Assembly (NCBI GenBank): GCA_963989385.1 | Contig: OZ022512.1 | Span: 28,293,899 to 28,357,898, forward strand | DNA length: 64,000 bases | Origin: Ctena decussata | Lineage: Eukaryota; Mollusca; Bivalvia; Lucinida; Lucinidae | Direction of reading: 5' to 3' | Shown: piece after piece, positions 24,089-35,900 of the stretch | Position numbering within the stretch: position 1 is the first letter of the stretch | How the letters are laid out: the number at the start of each line of letters is the position of its first letter | Made by a program: the position numbers and the translations under genes | Notes under the pieces: generated by a model | Database searches by the model: none | The model's input: the letters and a program-made list of their open reading frames with translations, nothing else | Told to the model about the DNA's origin: nothing

Positions 24089-24161
24089 CTCTGCCCCCTC
24101 TCCCCAAGCGGGGAGGTTACTTAAATTAAGTAACCTCCCCGCTTGGGGAGAGGGGGCAGAG
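24089..24161. repeat. Near-perfect 73-bp GC-rich palindrome
   Basis: 'ctctgccccctctccccaag' and about 16 further bases are matched without error by the opposite arm, with practically no loop (centre 'ttaaatta'). Confidence 0.92.
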
Positions 24162-24540
24162 AAGTAACTTAATCACAGAAGAAAATTCCCCACTCTCTCC
24201 ACTCAACACACAGAACACACATACACAATTTTTCTTCTCCACTGGGCCTTGTAAGAAAGTCTAATTGCAGATTTTTGATACCTTCCCCAAAAATCTAATG
24301 CAGTTTGTTGATACATAAACACAGCACTCATTCAAACTCTATGATAAGCATTTGTAAAGTGCGAAAAGTGAAGCTATACAGAGTGGAAAAATATTTGGCA
24401 AATTGTGAAATCACAATTCAAATAATGAATTTCTAGATTTTTGTAAAGTTTACCAGTGCTATTGTAAACACATTATGGGCAAAAAGATTCTATATTTATA
24501 TATTATATCAAATCAGGTGAAAGTAGAATTCTTAACTCCT

Positions 24541-24771
24541 GGATCCAGTTGTTCAAAACTAACAATGTTGTTGGTTAACAAGATGTTAAAATTTTAAATG
24601 TTAATATCTCATATAAGCCAACAGTTTTTGTTGAAAAAAAAAGTGAGTAGCTTTTGCATTGCAAAAGTTTCTTGCATATTTTCAAAATTTGGCCATTAAG
24701 TCATAAATCACTAAATGAGTTGAGCTTTTAATGACCTTGTTAGACTGACTATGCTTTTAACAACTGAACCC
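24541..24771. mobile_element. MITE family D
   Basis: 'ggatccagttgttcaaaact' opposite 'ttaacaactgaaccc', with internal 'aacaatgttgttggttaac' arms. Related to 14349-14559. Confidence 0.65.
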
Positions 24772-25345
24772 TTTGATTGTCACTGACATCGTGTAAATAT
24801 CACAAAATAATCAATTTTGATTCTCCTTTGAATATACACAAGAAACAAGAAAAGCTTTATAGAGTTATCAAATTTCTTGTTATGTGTTTATTGAGGCAAT
24901 CAGTGTACTTTCATCTAGTGAAGTTTTCACTATAGGTCCCATCATTCTATCATTGGAATTATACCAAATTTTGAAAAAGCATTGATTTTAACACTGACAT
25001 CAAAACTTGACAAATATTTCTATCCACCCTCTATAAGATCAAAGTTTGCAGACCTACAGAAGAAAAAGAAAGCAAGCTGTCTGACTTCCAGATTAGCCTA
25101 AGTTTTGGAAATATAATTTCAGCAATTTTACATGATTTCTTAAAACAACAATGTTGGCCAATCTGGATAATGGATACATGTACATGTATGTCTAGCAATT
25201 TACCTGCATTAAACCAGATATCGTCTAAAGAAATAAAAATAGCTATTTCATTCAGGCATTTCAAGCAGTTGATGGGAAAAATGTGACACTTTGCCCTGCA
25301 AAGAGGTGCTACACATTAATGAGTGTACAAACTTCTGATCAGCTA

Positions 25346-25610
25346 GAACCCTCAAAGCTCAGTGGGTTAAGTGCTGGCCTGCTCATCAAGCAGACGGTTT
25401 AGATTCTAGCTGGAGGTGGAAATCTTTTCAAACAGGGTTCCTTTCCAAATAGCCTTTCTTTACATTCTCACATCATCCTGATAAGACTAAAACACTGTCA
25501 AAAGGATGTAAAATGGGAAGCCATTTATCAATCTGCTCAACAGCAGTTCCTGATGCAAATGTGTGTGGGTAGGAGTGGGGTTGGGCAATAGTTCTGTGAT
25601 GCTTTTCTTA
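25346..25610 (+). mobile_element. tRNA-derived SINE, second family
   Basis: 'agctcagtgggttaagtg' matches a tRNA D-arm/A box. A small anticodon-like stem 'ctgctcatcaagcag' and a decayed B box 'ggtttagattctag' follow at tRNA-like spacing. The body continues to about 25610. The missing conserved bases make a functional tRNA unlikely. Confidence 0.6.
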
Positions 25611-26599
25611 CTTCTCCACGTAATATAATCATTTTGGCTCTTAACTAAGTGAATGGAGGTGAAAAGGTCGAATAAGAGCCACAGTGGGCAAAGTGGCTCT
25701 AATGAAGAGCCACGGCATGTTTCAACATAGTCTAAATTAATTCAGAATATAGTCAAAATCCCACATTAAGAAGAGCTTAGAGCTGCTAACACTATGAATA
25801 TCAGGGTTCTGTCAGGGGAACATCATGTATAATATTTCACATCATTCAAAATGCAACCAGCTCACATCATGCTCATGCGGAGCATAAACAAGACAAATTG
25901 TCCTGTAGCTCACCTGAGATCAAGAGACACATTTTGTCACTTCACTCATTTGTTACAAACCTTAAACCAATGGTTTTAGATGAGTGCAGATTTTGATGTC
26001 AAACAAACCCAATACAGCTGTGAAGCTATACTGGTAACAAAACTGGTTAATAAGGAGGTCACTAGAGCATCTTGACCTAAATTACATAGAAATAAACATT
26101 CTGAACAAAGATTGGATCAAAACTGTGCCCTCTAGAGTGTACTCAAGGGTTTTCTCATATCTGATTAAGTGACCTACTTTTTGACCTGACATGATCCACT
26201 TACAAACCTGCCCTAGGTTTCATAAAAAATAAACAGTTATGACTAAGTCTCATGAATTGGATAAAAAAAAAAAAGTGCCCTCTAGAGTGTGCACAAGACT
26301 TTCCTAAGATTTTCTAAGATTTGACGCAGTGACCTAATTTTTGATCTGCACCAATAGTAATCTATTTTAATGTACTTCAGGGCATCCTCGGAAACTCTAA
26401 ATTCTGCGTATTCTTATGCAAACCAATATCAAGTACATATTATATGAGAATACTGTTTCATCATAATCCGCAACTAGTTATAGACGTTGCTGATCAAAGA
26501 CAAAATAAATTTTGCAGACAGCACATGTGGTGTAACTGAAAAATTCAGCCTACCTGTTTGTCACAGAATAAGCTTACTGGGAAGGTGAGATAATTGCAT

Positions 26600-27420
26600 T
26601 AACAGTGACATTGACCTTAGCCCTAGAATGCTGAAATGAGAGCTTGTCAAAGATAATGTCATACTAAATATTTGTGCGAAGTTAAATGAAAATTGGTCTA
26701 TAAATAAGGCGCTAGAGTGATGACAAAGATTTTCTGAAAATAGCCACTGTGACCTTGACCTTAGAATGCTGAAAAGTGAACTTGTTCAAGATAATGTCCT
26801 ACTAAACATTTGTGTGAAGTTAAATCAAAATCAGTCCATAAATGGAATTGTCAGAGCAATGACAAAGGTTTTCTAAAAATAGCAACTGTGACATAGACCT
26901 TAGGATGCTGAAACCCGAGCTTGTTCAAGATATTGTCATACTAAATATTTGTTTGAAGCTTTAATCAAGATCTTTCCATAAATGAAGACGCTAGAGGGAT
27001 GACAAAGTTTTCTAAAAATAGCCACTGTGACCTTGACCTTGACTCCAGAACACACTGAAATGCAAACTTGTCCAAGATATTGTCATACAAATCACTTTTG
27101 TGAAATTAAATTGAATTCGGTCTACAAATGAAGGTGCTAGAGCGATGACAAAGTTTTTCTAAAAATAGCCACTGTGACCTTGACCTTAGGATGCTGAAAT
27201 GCAAACTTATTCAAGATATTGTCATACTGAGTATTTGCTTGAAGTTTCAATCAAAATCAGTCCATAAATGAAGGCGCCAGAGCGATGACAAAGTTTTTCT
27301 AAAAATAGCAACTGTGACCTTGACCTTGACCCCAGAATGCTGAAACACGAACTTGTCCAAGATATTTTTCATACTAATCATTTGTGTGAAATTAAATCGA
27401 ATGCGGTCCACAAATCAAGG
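26600..27420 (-). repeat. Tandem array, about 143-bp unit
   Basis: About six copies share 'cactgtgaccttgacctta', 'gatgctgaaa', 'aagatattgtcatact' and 'gacaaagtttttctaaaaat'. The same unit, inverted, forms the 59160-59900 array. Confidence 0.85.
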
Positions 27421-28840
27421 CACTAGAGCAATGACAAAGTCAATGGGAAAATATTTCATTGCTCAAGGGCAAGTAACTCCGAAAAGAATGATCCAACCTG
27501 GCCCAAATTCGAACTGGTCCGAGATGTTTTGGCTGTCCTAAATACCTGCAAGTAACAAGAAGTTGTGATCAAAAATGAAGAAACTAGGGCCTGGACAACA
27601 TTTTCCCCATTATAAGTCTATGGGAAAATATTTTATCGCTCAAGGGCAAGTAGCTCTGAAAAGAATGATCCAACCTGGCCCAAATTCGAACTGATCCGAG
27701 ACGTTTTGGCTGTCCTGGATACCAGCAAGTTACAAGAAGTTGCGATCAAAAATGATGAAGCTAGGGCCCGGACAACATTTCCCCAATATAAGTCAATGGG
27801 AAAATATTTTATCGCTCAAGGGCAAGTAACTCTGACAAGAATGATCCAACCTGGCCCAAATTCAAACTGGTCCCAGATGTTTTGACTGTCCCGAATGCCT
27901 GCAAGTAACAAGAAGTTGTGATAAAAAATGAAGAAGCTAGGGCCCGGACAACATTTTCCCCATTATATATTTCAATGCTCAAGGGCAAGTAACTCTGAAA
28001 AGAATGATACAACCTGGCTCAAATTCGAACTGGTGCGAGATGTTTTGGCTGTCCTGGATACCAGCAAGTTACAAAAAGTTGTGGACAAAAATGATGAAGC
28101 TAGGGCCCGGACAACATTTTCCCCATTATAAGTCTATGGGAAAATATTTTATCGCTCAAGGGTAAGTAACTCTGAAAAGAATGATCCAACCTGGCCCAAA
28201 TTCGAACTGATCCGAGACGTTTTGGCTGTCCTGGATACCAGCAAGTTACAAGAAGTTGCGATCAAAAATGATGAAGCTAGGGCCCGGACAACATTTCCCC
28301 AATATAAGTCAATGGGAAAATATTTTATCGCTCAAGGGCAAGTAACTCTGACAAGAATGATCCAACCTGGCCCAAATTCGAACTGGTCCCAGATGTTTTG
28401 ACTGTCCCGAATGCCTGCAAGTAACAAGAAGTTGTGATGAAGTATGAAGAAGCTAGGGCCCGGACAACATTTTCCCCATTATATATTTCAATGCTCAAGG
28501 GCAAGTAACTCTGAAAAGAATGATACAACCTGGCTCAAATTCAAACTGGTGCGAGATGTTTTGGCTGTCCTGGATACCAGCAAGTTACAAAAAGTTGTGG
28601 ACAAAAATGATGAAGCTAGGGCCCGGACAACATTTTCCCCATTATAAGTCTATGGGAAAATATTTTATCGCTCAAGGGCAAGTAACTCTGAAAAGAATGA
28701 TCCAACCTGGCCCAAATTCGAACTGGTCTGAGATGCTTTGGCTGTCCTGGATACCTGCAAGTTACAAGAAGTTGCGATCAAAAATGAAGAAGCTAGGGCC
28801 CGGACAACATTTTCCCCATTATAAGTCTATGGGACCTTTT
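27420..28840 (+). repeat. Tandem 172-bp array with 516-bp higher-order duplication
   Basis: Eight units share 'gctcaagggcaagtaactc', 'gatccaacctggcccaaatt', 'tggctgtcctggatacc' and 'gctagggcccggacaacatt'. Blocks about 27607-28122 and 28123-28638 are nearly identical over three units (offset 516). A three-unit block was therefore copied recently. The look-alike open frames in it are repeats, not genes. Confidence 0.92.
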
Positions 28841-29419
28841 TGTTGCCATGGTAACCACAATTTTAAACCAATCTGTCCCAAAACTATGCAATCAATCCCC
28901 CACCACAACCATGCTACACATAAATTTGATCAAGATTGGCCTGCTACTTTAGCAGATATTAATGCTTAAAAGTGTGAAGGGACGACGTACGACGGACGGC
29001 AGACCAAGCCTATGCTATAAGCTCACCTTGTGAGCCTTCGGCTCAGGTGAGCTAAAAATGGTACCTACATCTATATGAAAGATAAATCAGCACTCTTGTA
29101 ATATCTCAAAAACTAAATAACTGATGCACAAAGAAAGAAATACAACTTGCATATCATGTGACCCACTTCATGCAAAGTGGTTGCTTTATAATGTATCTCA
29201 GAAAAGCAAAGACTATAACTTGTCAGTAAATCAAATAAGACTACATGTTGTAGTTATAGCCTTCATCTTGCAACAATACATGCAATGTGCAAACAGTAAA
29301 GGCTCTGACCAGACAGTGCAGATGCACAGGCTGGTTTGAGCCATTACTGTTCTCATATGCATAAAGCATCCTTTCGGTATGTCATAACTAATTTTTATCA
29401 TAGTGTAGTATGGTGATAG

Positions 29420-29720
29420 GTATAGAGGATCTTACACAAGTGATCATTTCATATGAAATTTATGAAACAAGTCTTCGGCAAGTTTCATAAATTTCATATG
29501 AAATGACCACAAGTGTAAGATTCTGTTTATCATATGACCCTTTAATATGGGATTTTTTGCGCTTTCAAACTGAACATTATTGCAATAAGAAAACGCATTG
29601 TTGACATGGACGTTGTCAATGACGTCATGTGTTCACGCCAAAGTTATATTACAGATGTGGTCATACGACTTTTATGACATGACGTTATCTACTGAATAAC
29701 AGCAACGTCATATGATAAAG
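29420..29720. mobile_element. Foldback element family F
   Basis: 'atagaggatcttacac' left and 'tgtaagattctgtttatcat' right enclose the palindrome 'atttcatatgaaatttatga'. 'cgtcatatgataaag' follows at the far right. Related to 31850-32205. Confidence 0.65.
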
Positions 29721-29807
29721 ACTTTTAATACTATAACCTGATTTCAATTCCTGACACTCCCCTGCATAGTTTTAATAGATATTTAGACATTTTTTCAGTA
29801 CTTTATT

Positions 29808-29978
29808 TTACCCACCTGTATCATATGGCTGTGGAGAATCTGTATAGGGTGGTGGATCCATCTGATGCCCTGTGTGTGGACTGTACCACGTCTGTGTCTT
29901 CATAGGGGCTGGACCATAAAATGACCTTGGAGATGATGCTCGTTCAATACCTGTTACATACTGATCTGGGAGACCACT
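29808..29978 (-). CDS. Gene A exon 5 (terminal or penultimate)
   Basis: The acceptor is 'tcttacag'. The frame reads [16 protein letters not shown] and later [17 protein letters not shown] then TAA. An alternative donor at 29816/29815 would keep phase 1 and skip the stop. I found no further PPxY exon to the left in this window, which favours termination here. Confidence 0.75.
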   Translation of the reverse strand, partial: SGLPDQYVTGIERASSPRSFYGPAPMKTQTWYSPHTGHQMDPPPYTDSPQPYDTGG

Positions 29979-32900
29979 CTGTAAGAAGACCAAATAATTC
30001 TTACTACAGTCAACCCTCTTTACAACGACACTCTTTACAACAGCAAATTCTTTATAACGTCATTTTGATAGGCACAAAATGGCTAAATTGTTCTAAATAT
30101 GTATTCTTTACAACAGCAAATTCAGTTTAACGTCAAAATTTTTGGGAACAAATGCTGTCGTTGTAAAGAGGGTCCAATGTACCATATTAGGCTATAAGCA
30201 TTGTCATATAAGCTTAATGCTGAAATAAAGATATTGTATTGTATATTATTTGGCTATAAACCTGAGATTTTCAATCTCCAAAATGACCCAAATATCTGAA
30301 TCAATGTTATGAGATACTGCTTTGAGTTGGGTTTTTCCCTTCTAAAACAATCCTACAAATCTAGAGCTGTCTTATACAGTAAGATGGATTTAGACTTTTA
30401 GGACTGCTTTGAAAGGGAAAACCCAGTCTTATAACCCAAGAAATATGGTAACTACTGTCGTACTTGGGACAAACCCAAATTTTTTGCAACACATGTAAAT
30501 ACTTTTTATTTAGAAGTTACTATTCTAATTATGCCAACTGCATATATCCCTAAAGATACAGAATATCACTAAGATTATTGGGGGTGGGTTGCGGTCAGGG
30601 GACTTTCAGTGCCGAGGCGTCCTACTAATTTGGATAATAGAAGGACAAGGGTCTATGTGCTTGCAGTAGGTGTGGATGGGAGTTGTTTGCATATTTTGTT
30701 CTCACCTACCATATCTCTTTTCTTTTTCTCTCTTTCTGGGAGACGGCTCAATATAGGCTAAAATACTGTCTCAAAGAGCCGTTAAAACCAAATCCAACCA
30801 ACCAACCAATTTCAGGATATTACTGCCAGAGATTTCTGTATATTTTAGGAATGGATTTCATTTTATGGAGGTTTACCGAAGTGTAAACTACATTGGGTCA
30901 CATGCAAAGTGAATGAACCCCTAAGGGGCTCATGTAAACTTTGCCTGTGACCCAATGTAGTTTACACTTCGATAAACATCAGAAAAATTAAGTTCATTGT
31001 TTATATTTACATTCGTTTCAATCAAATCTTTCATGAAAAATCTTGTATAAGCCCTAAAATGGAAGCAGTAAACATGTACACGCAGTTTCTTCTGCTAACA
31101 GCAGAACGGCAGGCATGATGTCATGACGTTGCTGACGTCCAATCGGGTTGTAGAGAGCCATTGTTTATTTTTACGTCATTGACTTCTCGTGTCTCAATGT
31201 AATTATTGAAATGTAAACTACATTACGTTCCAATGATTTACTATAGGGCTTTTCAGTAAATACACCAAGAATGTAAATATAAACGTGTGCATCACCCATC
31301 TACCAAAACACTTCTCTCTTTCTGTTTGAATCCAGTCAAAACATCTCATCAACAACCAACAACACATACATTGTGGTAATGCTCCTTCCAATCTTCTTAC
31401 TTGTAAACCAATCACTTGTCATATCTTAGATTAGAAAATTATCTCAAGACGCACCATTATCTGGAGTCATCTAATGAACGCTGTCAGTTCAATGTTTTTC
31501 TTGGAGGTTTAATACTGCCTCACAGTCTTTGCATACACAATTATAATCAATGATGGGTAATATTATACAAACCTTGTATTTTGCATCTTCATCGGGAGAC
31601 AGAGGATTATAGGGGCCGGGGGTTCTAAACACCCAGTAAGCTCGGGATCTTTGTCGCCAGAAACAAGCACACATGGACAGTAAAAACATAAAGAATATAA
31701 TTCCACACCTGAAACCAAAAACAAACAACATTTTCCTCTTTTAAGTCAGAAACTTGATATCATCATTGTTTTAAAAAGTCTGCACTCCCACTTTATGTTT
31801 TGCATCACGTTGGTTTAATTATGTTTTATTTCACTTTTTCAAAGTAACATATAGAGGATCTTACATGAGTGCTCATATATTATTGAATTTATTAAACGAG
31901 TCGGGGAAAAAGATAAGATGCGAGGCTTTGCCGAGCATCTTATCTGTTTTCCCCAACGAGTTTAATAATTTCAATAATACAGGAGCACGAATGCAAGATT
32001 CTGTTTATCATATGACACTAAAATTGCATTTTATTACCAAAATTTGCACTAAAACGTCAGGATTTCGCCATTAGAAAATGCGACGTTTTATGGACGTCAT
32101 CATATAGCGTTACCACGTAATTTGCATATTTAATCCACTAGTGAATTATCGTTTTTAATGCATGGCTTTATTACACTCTCAGATGCGACATCATATGATA
32201 AATATAGGTACATACAGTTGACCCTCATTATGTGTACCTCAAAGTAATAGTATGAAAGTTTGGACACATTTCGTTTTCATATCATTCACCGTTATCTCTT
32301 TTAACACAGATGAAATATGACTGTTTTGCATGAGTTCTATGGAAAAAAGTAAGGCAATGCAAAACTTCTGTTGAGTAGTATATATTTCATTGGAGAATGA
32401 TCAGAAGCTAAAATTATAATTATAGGTTATTGAATTTATATTGGGAAATATTCGGCACGAAGGAGGCACCAGCTTGCCAGTGCGTCTCCGCCATATGAAC
32501 TAGTGCCGAATATTTCCCATTATAAATTCAATAACCTTTTTATTATATACCTTTAAATTAATCTGCTACTTCATCAGTACTCATAACATACGAAATTAAA
32601 ATATAGAATCCGCATATCAACCCTAAAATTGCTTTAAATTTGAAATTACATTATTCCATTTGGTGTCTTCATACATCCTAAAACCACGCCCAACGGCGCG
32701 AAAGTTAAAATGACGTTTCGGTATCGGACGTGACGTCAGTAAACAAACGCTGACGTTTACAATAATTCGTCGCCATTTTCCAGTCTTACTCTCTGCATCT
32801 CTTACGAAAATATCCATTCTATACGCAAAATTTGTTTTGTAAAAAGTAACAGATCGAAGGTAAACCATATTTGATTCTTTTTTATGCATTTTATACGGCG

Positions 32901-35900
32901 AAAGTGTCTTCATTTTACTCGTTTATCAATTGCAGTCGACGACAAAATGGCTGCCAAACTTTTATCCATTCAAAGAGAAAGTAGTTCAGGTGAACGTGAC
33001 TCCTTAACTCAGTGCAATATGCACTTGACTCTGTGCAATATGCAGAAAATATTGCACGGTTACTCTAATGCAAAGTGAATGGGAGTCTTTTTCAGGTATA
33101 TAATAATCTTATTTACATGAGACATACTTACCAGAAATACCAGAGCTCCCATACTTTATAGGAAACACAACATATATTTTCACCACAACAAAACTCTTCT
33201 TCTAAACATCTGTGAAATAAAACAATTATATCAGCGGTGTCACATATGTCAAAGCCACATCATGTGATTTCCAACAATGTGGCATTGCTGACAAGCAAAG
33301 TCTCTGATAAGACTGCATGGAAGTGCAGTCTAATCAGGGCTTATGAGCAGTCTGATCAGAGCCATAGCTGGTCACATCAGCCATCTATGGAAGTGGCTCA
33401 AGCCATAGAGCAAAAGTGAGGTTGATGATCTGAATGTCACATAACAAAATTGCTACATTGTAATGTTGGAGGTCACATGATGTGGCTGAATTATGATTTA
33501 AGGTACCATAAACAAGGTGTAAAATGCCAGAACAAATCAGACTGTGCATCTATGCTGACTGATCAGATTCAGTATTTGTTTGTTGTTACATGTATACAAA
33601 TTACCCAGGGTCTAGACATCACCTGAAGGTTCCTGGCTTTGTCATTGCAATCATGTACAGGTAAGATGTTAGACTTTTTGGATATAATATCATGAGGTTT
33701 TGCTGTTTCCCTAATGTCATACTGTACCTTTCCTTCTGATTATATTAAGGTGAAAGGGTACACTTTCAGAGGAGCAATTCTTAAATTCTCATTTTTGCCA
33801 CCCTTCCTAATGGGGGTCAACTCTTAAGAGTAGACCTCATTTTGGAAGGCCTAAGTGGTCCAGGAAAGCAAACAGGAAGTCATAAAAGTTGTTCCCCTTT
33901 GTAGAAATAGTGGCTAAACATGGAGGTGTGTCCGCATATGGAGGTTTACCCATACATTTTTATAGCTATGGCCCAGCTTTACATTGTCCTGATAAGGAAA
34001 GAATTTATCAAGATATATTTGTATCTTATTCCAATTATAGTTAATCTTAGCTGTATATCTTTTAAAATGTTAAAGATAATCAATCATGGCAATCCTGTTT
34101 TAACTCTTTCAGTACCAAAAAGCAAACGACAAAATTTACGTCTGCAAAAATTTAAAAAAATCCTTGTCCAAGACATTTCATATTGAGAATTCAAAGACTA
34201 GAGGGCAAACTGTGTAGATCCACATGAGGCGGCTCATTATGAGCCGCCTCATCAGGATCTATGCTGTTTGCAAATTTGCTATTTTCGTCACTGGGGCTTA
34301 AAGAGTTAAGCAAATCAAGGGCCTGTACAATATCTTATAAATGAAATGAAGTAAATATCTTAAGAAATTAAATAAACAACAAAATTTACAAATATTTTAG
34401 AACTTAAAACCTACATATAATACTTTATTAACCCTAAATATTCATCAAAAGATGTCTGGGCCAACACAGTAGACCCATACCAGACTGCTTCTGTGGTCCA
34501 CAGGCCCTTGAAGTTTAGACCTTGAAACACTTTAAAATGTCAAATATCGGAAAGTTGCTAACTTGCTATGCCATTTAGAAATGTAATAATGTACAGATGG
34601 ATGGACACACAGTGCCAGGTTACATGCAACTATAGATACATTCCACTGAGCCACCTGGTGAACATTGTTCAGGGCTCTAGATAAGAGGGAGTATTTGGTG
34701 ATAATTAGGGATAATTCTTGTTAATTCCCATAAAAACATATGTTGTGACCCCTCATCTGAACCGTCTCGACGAGACGGTTCAGATGAGGGGTCACAACAT
34801 ATGGTTTCAACAAGAAATAAAAAAAATTATCATCAGATACTCCCTCTTATCTAGAGCTCTGATTGTTACCAGAATTGATACAACAACAATAATGTTGTAC
34901 AGTGTTGATATTGGACCCTTTGGATGACAACACCCACTGCTCCTGTGGCCACTAGGCTATGGCAAACCTTTCTCTTTTCAGTAACAGTTGTACCATGGTT
35001 TGTCGACTATTACGAGGAGATAAACCAAGTAGATTATCTCCTGAGCAGGCTGACAAACCATGGTAAAAATATTATGTCAGTGCAGACCTTGCATTTTACC
35101 AAATATTTCAAGCTAAACTTTGCATTTTTGGGCATGAGTGGTATAATGCTCATTACAGGAATGCTTTAAAGTTTCAAAATATGTTGGGTGGGTAAAGCTG
35201 TAAATGCTGATACAAAAATGTATTAAGAAATGTGCTGACTTTGTACAATTATGCATAAAAAATTGAAGCTGAAATGCCATACTTTACAATGTTGACCTTT
35301 AAGCAAGTGATTGCTTTCATTTGCACTTCTATGGCTTCAACTCCCCTGAGACTGTATTAACAGTATAATGCTGTGAAATTCTTCAAACAGACCCTGCATG
35401 TGCACTAAGCAATATGTTTGCAAAGTTATCATTTAAAATACACAATAAATCACATGATCAATTAAATAAACTGGGAGTGTGCTTTTTTATTTGGAAAAGA
35501 AGAATTATCAGAGTTCAAGATAAGGGAATAGTTAGGGTTACAGGGTATACTTTAAGGGGAAGCAACTCTGCCATTTTAATTTTACCTCCCTTCCAATGGG
35601 GTCAACTCTTACAGGAAAGAATTTGCTCCCCTAGGAGCAAATTCTTTCCTCTAAGAGTAGACCCCATTTTGGACAGGCTACATCATCCAGGGAAGCAAAT
35701 GGCAAGTTATTAAAGTCATAACCCTTTGTAAAAATGGCGGAAAAAACATGTTAGTGTGCCAATTCACCTTAATAATAATCCCAGGCTATTCAGAGCTCTA
35801 GATAAGAGGGAGTATTTGATGATAATTTAGGATAATTTTTTTAAATTCTCACTGAAACCATATGTTGTGACCCCTTATCTGAACTGTCTCAACGAGATAG

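Larger units (their letters stand above)
25911..29056 (-). mobile_element. Composite 'GCTCACCTGAG' element with two tandem arrays
   Basis: On the minus strand it opens with 'tagctcacctgagccgaagg' then 'ctcaccttgtgagc' mirror sequence and 'cgtccgtcgtacgtcg'. It closes near 25911 with 'ctcaggtgagctacaggaca'. Inside are a 172-bp array (27420-28840) and a 143-bp array (26600-27420). A plus-strand relative with the same order of parts is at 58448-60530. No transposase or reverse transcriptase is seen. Confidence 0.8.

Noticed and set aside
27809..28969. Repeated similar frames (67-149 codons) as a gene family
   Set aside because: They are readings of the 172-bp tandem repeat in different frames and both strands.
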